From: Streptomyces sp. Root431
GTDB lineage: Bacteria; Actinomycetota; Actinomycetes; Streptomycetales; Streptomycetaceae
Direction: 5' to 3'
DNA: 64,000 nucleotides
Assembly: GCF_001426585.1 (NCBI RefSeq)
Contig: NZ_LMEI01000013.1
Coordinates: 462,462 to 526,461, forward strand
A model generated the notes under the pieces. That model was not told the DNA's origin. It saw only the letters and a program-made list of their open reading frames with translations, and made no database searches. This document shows, piece after piece, positions 42,233 to 50,963 of the stretch (position 1 is its first letter; each line of letters begins with the position of its first letter). A program made the translations under genes and the position numbers.

Positions 42233-44074
42233 TCACCGCTGCTCGACCACGTACGACTTCTTCTCGATCAGCTTGCCGTCCTTGAAACAGAACCGGAAAA
42301 CGGGCTCCTTGTCGAAGTCGTCGCCCGTGTCCGAGGACAGCAGCACCAGGCAGTCCGCTCCGTCCGGCTGGGCGGGCCCCTTGCCGGTCAGGCCGACGGT
42401 GGCGATCGTGTCGCCCGAAGGAAGTTGCTCACGAACCTCACGCTCGGCCGTGCCGACCTTCACCGCGTCGTACTGCGCGGGCTCGATCATCCCCTCCTCC
42501 ATCGAATTGATCATGAAGAAGAGTCCGAAGCCCGCGGCCACCACGAGCAGGACGACCGCCGCGACCGCGATCCCGCAGCCCAGGGCGACCCCACCGCCCG
42601 CGCTCATGCCCTTGCCTCTGCCCCCGCGCACCGCCATCGCCAGCTCCCGCTCCGTGAACGTCCAGTCGGCCGGTCCGACCACGACCGGACGACCATCGCC
42701 CACGAGCGGTCTCGTCGACTGCTGCCGGAAGTCGTCGGCGGCATCGACCAAAGGCGCTGCCTCGGCGACGGGCGCCGCCCCGTACGGCAGCATCCCGGCC
42801 ACGCGGAAACCGCCTCCGTCGGCCGGACCCGCGTGGCACATGCCGCCCACCAGCCGGGCCCGCTCGGCCAGTCCGGTCAGCCCCTGCCCGCCGCTCACCA
42901 CGTCCTTGGCCGGACCGTCCGCCGAGGCCTCGTTGAGGACCTCCACGACGAAGGTGTCCGGCTCGTACCGCAGCTCGACGCCGATCGGCGCCCCCGGCGC
43001 GTACTTGTAGGCGTTGGTCAGCGCCTCCTGCACGATCCGGTACGCGGCGTGGTCCGCGGCCGGTGCCAGTGGCCGCTCCTCCCCGAGCCGGCTCAGTCCG
43101 ACCGTGGTTCCGGCCGCCCTGGCCGCCACCACGAGCCCCTCGATGCCGGCGGTCCCCCGGGCCGCCCGCCCCGTCTCGTCCCCGGCCAGCGCGGGAGCCG
43201 AGGCCGTTCCCTCCGTCGCCTCGATCCCGTCGCGCAATATGCCGACGACCTCCCGCAGCTCCTGCATCGCCGTCACCGACGCGTTCCGCAGGACTCCGAC
43301 GACCTCGCGCTGCCGATCGCTCAGCTCCCGGTCCACCTCCAAGGCGCCCGTGTGCACGGCGATCAGCGCCAGCTGGTGCCCGAGGCTGTCGTGCATGTCC
43401 TGGGCGATCCGCTGCCGCTCCCGCAGCCGCGCCTGCCAGGCCACCATCGTCCGCTCCCGCAGCAACTGGGCGTTGCGCTCCTGGAGGGCGTGCAGCAGGG
43501 TCCGCCGCTGGGTCCAGTAGCGGTGGGCGAGCCCGGGCGCCAGCGTGGTGGCCAGGTAGTAGAGGGTCGCGAGGAAGGCCACCGTGAGGAGCCGCTTGTG
43601 GTCCCCGGTCTCCAGGAGCGTCCCCCCGACGTCCAGGACGAAGGCGGCCATGAACGCGGCCAGCGCCCGCCCGGCACTGGCGACGTACCGGCCGGCCGAC
43701 CAGCTGACCACGATGAGCAGCGGCCCGAAGCCAGGCAGGAAGGGGGCGAGCCCCGCGGCGACGACGAGCACGCTCGCGGGCAGCCTGCGCCGCAGCAACG
43801 ACAGCACGGCGGCGCCGGCGGCGACCCCGGCCAGACGCCAGCCCTCACCGCCCAGGAGCTCCTCGCTCCCGGCGGCAAGCAGCGCGACGACCACCGCGAG
43901 CGATATCTCACCGGCGGTCCTGCGCCGCGACCACTGCCCGGGTACGGCGAACCATCCCCACCAGGCAGCGGCTCTCGCCCCGGCCCTGGCCCCGATTCCT
44001 GCCTCGTTCCCGGTCGCGGTCCCGGTGTCGATCCCGCCCGCGCCCCGGTCCCCCGACTTCGACATAACGTCCAC
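42233..44074 (-). CDS. NarL-type sensor histidine kinase with C-terminal membrane/extracytoplasmic module
   Basis: 613-aa kinase. N-terminal membrane region of four to five helices (about 55-190), HisKA_3 dimerisation helix with phospho-His228 (RIAQDMHDSLGHQLALI) and HATPase_c (about 325-425; AYRIVQEALTNAYKYA, GGQGLTGLAERARLVGG). The chain then continues unusually: a linker, a further membrane helix (about 497-518) and a 95-residue outside domain (IEPAQYDAVKVGTAEREVREQLPSGD...). That tail looks like a small stand-alone membrane protein fused in frame. GTG 44074 is chosen for its AGGG box. Confidence 0.85.
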   Translation of the reverse strand: MDVMSKSGDRGAGGIDTGTATGNEAGIGARAGARAAAWWGWFAVPGQWSRRRTAGEISLAVVVALLAAGSEELLGGEGWRLAGVAAGAAVLSLLRRRLPASVLVVAAGLAPFLPGFGPLLIVVSWSAGRYVASAGRALAAFMAAFVLDVGGTLLETGDHKRLLTVAFLATLYYLATTLAPGLAHRYWTQRRTLLHALQERNAQLLRERTMVAWQARLRERQRIAQDMHDSLGHQLALIAVHTGALEVDRELSDRQREVVGVLRNASVTAMQELREVVGILRDGIEATEGTASAPALAGDETGRAARGTAGIEGLVVAARAAGTTVGLSRLGEERPLAPAADHAAYRIVQEALTNAYKYAPGAPIGVELRYEPDTFVVEVLNEASADGPAKDVVSGGQGLTGLAERARLVGGMCHAGPADGGGFRVAGMLPYGAAPVAEAAPLVDAADDFRQQSTRPLVGDGRPVVVGPADWTFTERELAMAVRGGRGKGMSAGGGVALGCGIAVAAVVLLVVAAGFGLFFMINSMEEGMIEPAQYDAVKVGTAEREVREQLPSGDTIATVGLTGKGPAQPDGADCLVLLSSDTGDDFDKEPVFRFCFKDGKLIEKKSYVVEQR

Positions 44075-44297
44075 GCTCGCACCCTAGGCAGCGCCCCCGC
44101 CCGCGGACGTCCGTCTTTCGTCTCGCCCCACGACGACAAAAGTCGCGACCTCGCCCCGCGTCCCCGCACCCCGGCCCGAGACCCGACGCCGACCCGAGCC
44201 CCGCCCCCGAGCCCCGCACTCCGACCCGAGAGCCGTCCAGCGCGAGACCCGACGGCCCAGACCGACGTGGGAAGGCTCACATTCCACGACACAAATG

Positions 44298-44334
44298 CGG
44301 AAGCCCCGTAGGTCGATGACCTACGGGGCTTCCG
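44298..44334. terminator. Terminator of the tRNA-Leu gene
   Basis: Near-perfect 17-bp stem (CGGAAGCCCCGTAGGTC and complement) with 3-nt loop GAT, directly downstream of the tRNA on the minus strand and followed by an AT-rich stretch. Confidence 0.85.
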
Positions 44335-44336
44335 TC

Positions 44337-44423
44337 TGGTGCGCGAGGGGGGAGTTGAACCCCCACGCCCTTTCGGGCACTGGAACCTGAATCCAGCGCG
44401 TCTGCCTATTCCGCCACCCGCGC
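44337..44423 (-). tRNA. tRNA-Leu (anticodon CAG)
   Basis: 87-nt class II tRNA on the minus strand, with the 3' CCA encoded. The acceptor stem GCGCGGG pairs with CTCGCGC (one G-U pair). The anticodon stem CTGGA/TCCAG encloses loop TTCAGGT, giving anticodon CAG, which reads CUG, the commonest leucine codon here. The long variable arm (GTGCCCGAAAGGGCGT) and the T arm with GGTTCAACTCC are typical of tRNA-Leu. It is not bldA (UAA anticodon). Confidence 0.97.
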
Positions 44424-44869
44424 ATTGATGACCTCCACGCCCTCTCACCTTTCGGTGCGAGCGCCTGGCGACATCTGAAGATTAGCACGTCGGAGACCGT
44501 GGATTCACATCCGTTGTTTCGCCCCCACTCCCTGAGAACAAGGAGAGAGGGAGGGCCGAGGAAGGCCTGCCCGAGACCCCCGGGGGAAGGAGTGAGGGCA
44601 GCAGCGAGGGAACGGATGGGCACAGAGAGGAAGGGGAGGGAGGAAGGTGACGGACCGCACGTCCGCTCGCGGGACCGGACCCCGGTCCCATCGCGGGTCC
44701 CACAGTCGGGTGCGGGACACTGTCCACAGGCCGCCTCTACGATCCGGGGGAAAGGTCTGTGAGAGGTGACACTCGTCCACAGGGCAGAGAAGGGGAACCA
44801 GCCGATTTCCCGACGCGTGGATACGATCAGTAAGCAGTACCAGGACGACAACGACGGAGGAGGTGCCCC
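44424..44869. other. Intergenic region upstream of fhaA
   Basis: 446 nt without a convincing gene; short frames on both strands have poor codon bias. A purine-rich stretch lies at 44536-44650. Two near-consensus DnaA boxes (CTGTCCACA at 44720, TCGTCCACA at 44773) and a possible -10 element TACGAT (44822-44827) precede the GGAGGAGG ribosome site of fhaA. Confidence 0.5.
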
Positions 44870-45751
44870 ATGGGAGTCCTGAAGCGATTCGAGCAGCGCC
44901 TCGAAGGTCTGGTCAACGGCACCTTCGCCAAGGTCTTCAAGTCCGAGGTCCAGCCCGTCGAGATCGCCGGCGCACTCCAGCGCGAGTGCGACAACAACGC
45001 GACGATCTGGAACCGCGAGCGGACCGTCGTCCCCAACGACTTCATCGTGGAGCTGAGCGCGCCGGACTACGAGCGCCTCAGCCCCTACTCGGGCCAGCTC
45101 GGCGACGAGCTCGCCGGCCTGGTCAGGGAATACGCGAAGCAGCAGCGGTACACCTTCATGGGCCCGATCAAGGTCCATCTGGAGAAGGCCGACGACCTCG
45201 ACACCGGTCTGTACCGGGTGCGCAGCCGCACACTCGCGTCGAGTACGTCACAGCCGCAGCCGCCCGCTGCCGGACCCCAGCAGCACCAGCAGCAGCCTGG
45301 CCAGGCACAGGGCCGCGGCGGTTACGGGTACCCCCCGGCCGGCGCTCCGCCCATGCCCGCCTCGCCGCCTCCCGGCGCCCCCGGCCACCGTCCCGCGGCA
45401 CCCGCGGGACGCCCGGCCGGCGGCCCCGTGGCCATGCCCGGCACGGGCACCGGGGCCGGAGCTAGCTCTCAGGTCCGCCGCTGGATCGAGATCAACGGCA
45501 ACCGCCATCAGATCTCACGCCCGACCCTGGTCCTCGGCCGCAGCACCGACGCGGACGTGAGGATCGACGATCCCGGCGTCTCCCGCCGGCACTGCGAGAT
45601 CCGGACCGGAACGCCCTCGACGATCCAGGATCTGGGATCCACCAACGGCATCGTGGTGGACGGGCAGCACACCACCCGCGCTACGCTCCGCGACGGCTCG
45701 CGGATCGTCGTGGGCAGCACCACCATCGTTTACCGGCAAGCCGAAGGGTGA
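44870..45751 (+). CDS. fhaA: FhaA: DUF3662 and FHA-domain protein
   Basis: 293-aa cytosolic phosphothreonine-binding adaptor. The N-terminal DUF3662 domain (residues 1-125; MGVLKRFEQRLEGLVNGTFAKVFKSEVQPVEIAGAL...) is followed by a Pro/Gln/Gly-rich linker and a C-terminal FHA domain (about 205-290: LGRSTDADVRIDDPGVSRRHCEI, DLGSTNG). In mycobacteria FhaA binds phosphorylated MviN/MurJ and PknB substrates in cell-wall synthesis. First gene of the fhaA-fhaB-pstP-rodA-pbpA operon, with a strong GGAGGAGG box. Confidence 0.95.
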   Translation: MGVLKRFEQRLEGLVNGTFAKVFKSEVQPVEIAGALQRECDNNATIWNRERTVVPNDFIVELSAPDYERLSPYSGQLGDELAGLVREYAKQQRYTFMGPIKVHLEKADDLDTGLYRVRSRTLASSTSQPQPPAAGPQQHQQQPGQAQGRGGYGYPPAGAPPMPASPPPGAPGHRPAAPAGRPAGGPVAMPGTGTGAGASSQVRRWIEINGNRHQISRPTLVLGRSTDADVRIDDPGVSRRHCEIRTGTPSTIQDLGSTNGIVVDGQHTTRATLRDGSRIVVGSTTIVYRQAEG

Positions 45752-45761
45752 AGCGGGGGCA

Positions 45762-46286
45762 ATGTCAGAGCTGACCCTGACGGTCATGCGGTTGGGTTTC
45801 CTGGCCGTTCTGTGGCTGTTCGTCATCGTGGCCGTCCAGGTCATCCGCAGCGATCTGTTCGGAACGCGGGTGACTCAGCGCGGTTCACGGCGCCAGGACG
45901 CCCGGCCGCAGCAGAACACGCGCCAGCAGGCCACCGCGCCTCCGCAGCAGCGCGGCCAGCAGCCCGCCGCGGGCGGCCGGCAGCGCCGTGGCGCCCCGAC
46001 CAAGCTGGTCGTCTCCGAGGGCACCCTCACCGGCACCACCGTCGCGCTCCAAGGCCAGACGATCACGCTGGGCCGGGCGCACGATTCGACGATCGTGCTG
46101 GACGACGACTACGCGTCCAGCCGGCACGCCAGGATCTACCCGGACCGGGACGGCCAGTGGATCGTCGAGGATCTCGGGTCCACGAACGGCACCTATCTCG
46201 ACCGGACCCGCCTCACCACCGCCACACCGATTCCGCTGGGCGCGCCGATTCGCATCGGCAAGACCGTCATCGAGCTGCGGAAGTAG
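45762..46286 (+). CDS. fhaB: FhaB: membrane-anchored FHA-domain protein
   Basis: 174-aa protein with one N-terminal membrane helix (LTVMRLGFLAVLWLFVIVAVQVI), a basic Gln/Arg-rich linker and an FHA domain (about 78-172: ITLGRAHDSTIVLDDDYASSRHARI, DLGSTNGTYLD). Known as FipA/FhaB in mycobacteria, where it links PknB signalling to division. Starts 10 nt after fhaA. Confidence 0.95.
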   Translation: MSELTLTVMRLGFLAVLWLFVIVAVQVIRSDLFGTRVTQRGSRRQDARPQQNTRQQATAPPQQRGQQPAAGGRQRRGAPTKLVVSEGTLTGTTVALQGQTITLGRAHDSTIVLDDDYASSRHARIYPDRDGQWIVEDLGSTNGTYLDRTRLTTATPIPLGAPIRIGKTVIELRK

Positions 46287-46322
46287 TACGACAATGAGCG
46301 GAGCGACCGGAGGGTGGGCAGT

Positions 46323-47867
46323 GTGGGTCGAGACCGGCTGTACCCCGATGCAGCGTCGACAGGGCAGGTGCGCATGACTCTGTCCCTGCGTTTCGCCGCG
46401 GGCTCCCACAAGGGCATGATCCGCGAGGGCAACGAGGACTCCGGCTATGCCGGTCCCCGGCTGCTCGCCATCGCCGACGGCATGGGCGGCCAGGCCGCCG
46501 GTGAGGTCGCCTCCTCCGAGGTGATCTCCACGCTCGTCACGCTCGACGACGACGTCCCCGGTTCCGACATCCTCACCTCGCTCGGTACGGCGGTGCAGCG
46601 CGCCAACGACCAGCTGCGGATGATGGTCGAGGAGGACCCGCAGCTGGAGGGCATGGGCACGACGCTCACGGCCCTGCTGTGGACCGGTCAGCGCCTCGGC
46701 CTCGTGCACGTCGGCGACTCCCGCGCGTACCTGCTCCGTGACGGTGTCCTCACCCAGATCACGCAGGACCACACGTGGGTCCAGCGCCTCGTCGACGAGG
46801 GCCGGATCACCGAGGAAGAGGCCACCACCCACCCGCAGCGCTCGCTCCTCATGCGCGCGCTCGGCAGCGGCGACCACGTCGAACCCGACCTCTCCATCCG
46901 TGAGGTCCGGGCCGGCGACCGCTATCTGATCTGCTCCGACGGCCTGTCCGGTGTGGTGTCCCACCAGACCCTCGAGGACACGCTCGCCAGCTACCAGGGC
47001 CCGCAGGAGACCGTGCAGGAGCTGATCCAGCTCGCGCTGCGCGGCGGCGGCCCCGACAACATCACGGTGATCGTCGCCGACGTCCTCGACGTCGACGGCG
47101 GCGACACCCTCGCCGGTCACCTCAGCGACACCCCGGTCATCGTGGGCGCGGTCGCCGAGAACCAGGCGGCCCAGCTGAACGACGGCGGGGCGATGCAGAC
47201 CCCCGCCGGCCGCGCCTCCGGCCTCGGCCGCCCGGCCCCGCAGCAGCAGCCGCCGGCCGGTGGCTTCGGTCCGCCCGGCAGCGGCGACGACCACGGCTAC
47301 GGCGGCATGCCGCCGCAGGGCTCCTTCGAGTCGTACACGGACGACGACTTCGTCAAGCCGCGCACCGGCCGCAAGTGGCTGAAGCGGTCCTTCTTCCTCG
47401 TCCTGGTCCTCGGCATCGTCGGCGGCGGGCTCTACGGCGGCTGGCGGTGGACGCAGACGCAGTACTTCGTCGGCTCCAAGGACCAGCACGTGGCGCTCTA
47501 CCAGGGCATCAGCCAGGACCTGGCCTGGGTCTCGCTGTCGAAGGTCGAGAAGGACCACCCCGAGATCGAACTCAAGTACCTCCCCGCCTACCAGCGGAAG
47601 CAGGTCGAGGACACGATCACGGGCGGCAGCCTCGGCAAGGCGGAGACGAAGATCTCCGAGCTGGCCGCGCAGGCCTCGGCCTGCAAGAAGACCGAGCAGC
47701 GCCGCGCCGCCGCCGAGAAGGCCGCGGACCAGGCGAGCAAGCCGCCGGCCGAGACGCCGGACGGCCCCGCCACCCCTGACTCCAAGCCCACCACAGCCGC
47801 TCCGTCGCCGGGTCCCACCCTCACCGCGGAGGAGCAGAAGCTGGCCTCGAACTGCGGCAAGCAGTAA
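46323..47867 (+). CDS. pstP: PP2C-type Ser/Thr phosphatase PstP
   Basis: About 514-aa membrane phosphatase that reverses Ser/Thr kinase action. The PP2C domain (about 20-255) has metal-binding motifs REGNEDSGY, IADGMGGQAAGE, LGLVHVGDSRAYL, ICSDGLSGVV and GGPDNITVIV. A Gly/Pro-rich linker leads to one membrane helix (FFLVLVLGIVGGGLYGGW) and an outside domain with a paired cysteine region and a Pro/Thr tail. GTG 46323 is chosen for GGAGG at 9 nt. GTG 46314 (no spacing) and ATG 46374 are alternatives. Confidence 0.93.
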   Translation: MGRDRLYPDAASTGQVRMTLSLRFAAGSHKGMIREGNEDSGYAGPRLLAIADGMGGQAAGEVASSEVISTLVTLDDDVPGSDILTSLGTAVQRANDQLRMMVEEDPQLEGMGTTLTALLWTGQRLGLVHVGDSRAYLLRDGVLTQITQDHTWVQRLVDEGRITEEEATTHPQRSLLMRALGSGDHVEPDLSIREVRAGDRYLICSDGLSGVVSHQTLEDTLASYQGPQETVQELIQLALRGGGPDNITVIVADVLDVDGGDTLAGHLSDTPVIVGAVAENQAAQLNDGGAMQTPAGRASGLGRPAPQQQPPAGGFGPPGSGDDHGYGGMPPQGSFESYTDDDFVKPRTGRKWLKRSFFLVLVLGIVGGGLYGGWRWTQTQYFVGSKDQHVALYQGISQDLAWVSLSKVEKDHPEIELKYLPAYQRKQVEDTITGGSLGKAETKISELAAQASACKKTEQRRAAAEKAADQASKPPAETPDGPATPDSKPTTAAPSPGPTLTAEEQKLASNCGKQ

Positions 47868-47893
47868 GCACCCGTAGGGGGCCTTTCACCACC

Positions 47894-49333
47894 ATGAGCG
47901 TTGTCACCAACACGACCACGATCGGCGCGATCGAGGCGCCGAGCCGCCGCAACACCGAGCTGGCGCTGCTCGCGTTCGCCGTCGCCATCCCGGTGTTCGC
48001 GTACCTCAACGTGGGCCTGGCCATGGACGGCAAGGTCCCGGCCGGCATGCTGGGGTACGGACTCGGCCTGGGGCTGCTCGCCGCCGTCGCCCACCTCGTG
48101 GTGCGCAAGTGGGCCCCGTACGCGGACCCTCTGCTGCTGCCCCTCGCGACCCTGCTCAACGGCATGGGTCTGGTGCTGATCTGGCGTCTTGACCAGTCGC
48201 CGCGGCTGATCGCCACATCGATGCGGCTGTACAAGAGCTTCAGCCCGGACGCCCCGAGCCAGATGATGTACTCGGCGGTCGGCATCGCCATGTTCGTGGG
48301 CGTACTGCTGCTCCTGAAGGACCACCGCGTCCTGCAGCGCTACACGTACATCTCCATGGTGGTCTCGCTCGTCCTGCTGCTGCTCCCGCTCGTCCCGGGC
48401 CTCGGCGCGGATGTCTTCGGCGCGAAGATCTGGATCCGTATCGGCGGTTTCTCGATCCAGCCCGGTGAGTTCGCCAAGCTGGTCCTGGCGGTGTTCTTCT
48501 CCGGCTACCTGATGGTGAAGCGGGACGCGCTGGCCCTGGCCAGCCGCCGCTTCATGGGGCTCTACCTGCCGCGCGGCCGCGACCTCGGCCCGATCCTCAC
48601 GATCTGGGCGGTCAGCCTCCTCATCCTGGTCTTCGAGAACGACCTCGGTACGTCGCTGCTGTTCTTCGGCATCTTCGTGATCATGCTGTACGTGGCGACG
48701 GAGCGGACCAGCTGGATCGTCATGGGTCTGCTGATGGCAGTCGCCGGTGCGGCAGTCGTCGGCTCCACGGCCAGCCATGTGAAGTCCCGTGTGGCGGCCT
48801 GGCTCGACCCCTTCGGCTGCCTGGAGACGGCCACCGACCAGAACATGCTGAACGCCTGCGACCAGATGACGCAGGTGCTCATGTCCTTCGGTTCCGGCGG
48901 CATCCTCGGCACCGGTCTCGGCCAGGGCAACTCCGACCTGATCCAGTTCGCCGCCAACTCCGACTTCATCTTCGCCACCGTCGGAGAAGAGCTCGGACTC
49001 GCCGGTGTGATGGTCTTCCTGCTCCTCTACGGGCTGATCGTCGAGCGCGGTGTCCGCACTGCCCTCGCCGCCCGCGACCCCTTCGGCAAGCTCCTCGCGA
49101 TGGGCCTCTCCGGCGCCTTCGCGCTGCAGATCTTCGTCGTCGCCGGCGGCGTGATGGGGCTCATTCCGCTCACCGGTATGACCATGCCGTTCCTCGCGTA
49201 CGGCGGTTCCTCCGTGATCGCCAACTGGGCACTGATCGGCATCCTGATCCGGATCAGCGACACGGCGCGCCGTCCGGCGCCCGCGCCCGCCCCGTCCCCC
49301 GACGCCGAGATGACCCAGGTGGTCCGTCCGTGA
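47894..49333 (+). CDS. rodA: RodA/FtsW SEDS-family peptidoglycan polymerase
   Basis: 479-aa SEDS glycosyltransferase with about 12 membrane helices. Signature parts: KIWIRIGGFSIQPGEFAKL, ENDLGTSLLFFGIFVIMLYVATER, FIFATVGEELGLAGVM, and LIPLTGMTMPFLAYGGSS. It polymerises lipid II together with the adjacent class B PBP. Overlaps pbpA by 4 nt (GTGA), as expected for a SEDS-PBP pair. The exact role (elongation versus division or sporulation) is not decided by sequence. Confidence 0.95.
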   Translation: MSVVTNTTTIGAIEAPSRRNTELALLAFAVAIPVFAYLNVGLAMDGKVPAGMLGYGLGLGLLAAVAHLVVRKWAPYADPLLLPLATLLNGMGLVLIWRLDQSPRLIATSMRLYKSFSPDAPSQMMYSAVGIAMFVGVLLLLKDHRVLQRYTYISMVVSLVLLLLPLVPGLGADVFGAKIWIRIGGFSIQPGEFAKLVLAVFFSGYLMVKRDALALASRRFMGLYLPRGRDLGPILTIWAVSLLILVFENDLGTSLLFFGIFVIMLYVATERTSWIVMGLLMAVAGAAVVGSTASHVKSRVAAWLDPFGCLETATDQNMLNACDQMTQVLMSFGSGGILGTGLGQGNSDLIQFAANSDFIFATVGEELGLAGVMVFLLLYGLIVERGVRTALAARDPFGKLLAMGLSGAFALQIFVVAGGVMGLIPLTGMTMPFLAYGGSSVIANWALIGILIRISDTARRPAPAPAPSPDAEMTQVVRP

Positions 49334-50796
49334 ACAAGCCGCTGCGCCGGGTCGCGATCTTCTGCGGCCTGCTCATTCTCGCCCTGCTCCTGAGGGACAA
49401 CTGGGTGCAGTTCGTCCGCGCCGACGAGCTGAACTCGCACCCCAAGAACACCCGTGTCCGGATCGAGCGGTACGCGAACGAGCGCGGAAACATCATCGTC
49501 GACGGCAAGCCGGTCACCGGCTCCGTCGACTCGAAGGACGAGTACTTCAAGTACAAGCGCACCTACACCGACGGCCCCATGTGGGCCCCGGTCACCGGCT
49601 ACGCCTCGCAGGCCTACGACGCCAACCAGATCGAGAAGATCGAGGACGGCATCCTCACCGGCAACGACGACCGGCTCTTCTTCGACCGCACGCTCGCCAT
49701 GTTCACCGGCGACAAGAAGAAGGGCGGCGACGTCGTCACCACCCTCGTCGGCGCCGCGCAGAAGGCCGCCTTCGAGGGCCTCGGGAACAACACCGGCGCC
49801 GTCGTCGCGATCGAGCCGTCGACCGGCAAGATCCTCGCGATGGCGTCCACGCCCTCGTACGACCCCTCCTCCTTCGCCGGTTACTCCGGCAAGGACGAGA
49901 AGGCCTGGGTCGCGCTGGAGAAGGACAAGAGCAAGCCGAAGCTGAACCGCGCGATCCGCGAGATCTACCCGCCCGGTTCCGTCTTCAAGGTCGTCACCGC
50001 CGCCGCGGCGCTCGAGAGCGGCAAGGTCACCGACATCAACGCGGCGACCGAGACCCCCGAGGGCTGGAAGATCCCGCTCTCCACCAAGGAGATGGTCAAC
50101 CACGCCAGTGGCTGCGCGAACGCGAGCCTCACCAGGGCGCTGGAGATCTCCTGCAACTCGGTCTTCGCGAAGCTCGGCGACGACGTCGGCCGCGACAAGA
50201 TGGTGGAGATGGCCGAGAAGTTCGGCTTCAACGCCGAGCAGTTCACCCCGGTCCGCTCCGCCGCCTCCGTCTACGACAAGAAGATGGACCGCGGCGGCAA
50301 CGCGCTCTCCTCGATCGGCCAGTTCAACACGGCGACGACCCCGCTGCAGATGGCGATGGTCACGGCGGCGATCGCCAACGACGGCAAGCTGATGAAGCCG
50401 TACATGATCGACCAGCTGCGCGCTCCGAACCTCGACGTCGTCAAGCAGAACGACCCGGAGGAGATGAGCCGGCCGGTCTCCCCGGAGAACGCCCAGAAGC
50501 TCCAGCAGATGATGGAGAACGTCGTCACCAAGGGCACCGGCGGCAACGCCGACCTGCACATGGACGGCGTCAAGGTCGGCGGCAAGACGGGTACCGCCCA
50601 GCACGGCGACAAGAACGCGAAGCGTCCGTACGCCTGGTTCATCTCGTACGCCAAGACCGACCAGGGTTCCCCCGTGGCCGTGGCCGTGATCGTCGAGGAC
50701 TCCGCGGGCACCGACCGCGAGGACATCAGCGGTGGCGGCCTGGCCGCCCCGATCGCGAAGGCCGTCATGAAGGCGGTCATCAAGAACCGGGGCTGA
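49330..50796 (+). CDS. pbpA: Class B penicillin-binding protein PbpA
   Basis: 488-aa membrane transpeptidase. N-terminal anchor (RRVAIFCGLLILALLL), dimerisation domain, then the transpeptidase domain: SxxK motif in YPPGSVFKVVTAA (nucleophile Ser), SxN motif SCNSVF and KTG motif GGKTGTAQHG. Lacks PASTA domains. Partner of the preceding SEDS protein. In mycobacteria PbpA is phosphorylated by PknB, whose gene follows. Confidence 0.95.
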   Translation: MNKPLRRVAIFCGLLILALLLRDNWVQFVRADELNSHPKNTRVRIERYANERGNIIVDGKPVTGSVDSKDEYFKYKRTYTDGPMWAPVTGYASQAYDANQIEKIEDGILTGNDDRLFFDRTLAMFTGDKKKGGDVVTTLVGAAQKAAFEGLGNNTGAVVAIEPSTGKILAMASTPSYDPSSFAGYSGKDEKAWVALEKDKSKPKLNRAIREIYPPGSVFKVVTAAAALESGKVTDINAATETPEGWKIPLSTKEMVNHASGCANASLTRALEISCNSVFAKLGDDVGRDKMVEMAEKFGFNAEQFTPVRSAASVYDKKMDRGGNALSSIGQFNTATTPLQMAMVTAAIANDGKLMKPYMIDQLRAPNLDVVKQNDPEEMSRPVSPENAQKLQQMMENVVTKGTGGNADLHMDGVKVGGKTGTAQHGDKNAKRPYAWFISYAKTDQGSPVAVAVIVEDSAGTDREDISGGGLAAPIAKAVMKAVIKNRG

Positions 50797-50850
50797 TCCC
50801 CCCGGACCCATACGAGCCGGGTACCAGCCAGGTACCGGTCAGGTATCAGC

Positions 50851-50887
50851 TACCGGCCCCGAGCGGAACGTCTTCCCGGGGCCGGTA
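50851..50887 (+). terminator. Hairpin between pbpA and pknB
   Basis: TACCGGCCCCG / CGGGGCCGGTA: 11-bp perfect stem around a 15-nt loop. It may end part of the pbpA transcript. Its right arm overlaps a possible -10 element (TAGCGT) for pknB, so it could also attenuate read-through. Confidence 0.6.
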
Positions 50888-50963
50888 GCGTATGCGCGAA
50901 CAGCACACACCGCCGGACCACCCATGGGTGCGGTCGGGACAGACGGAGAGGGCTGGATTAGCT

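Noticed and set aside
44337-44423. bldA tRNA
   Set aside because: The anticodon is CAG, not UAA, so this is the ordinary CUG-reading leucine tRNA.
44482-44762. Two short opposing frames in the fhaA upstream region
   Set aside because: Poor GC3 pattern, no ribosome sites, purine-rich low-complexity DNA.
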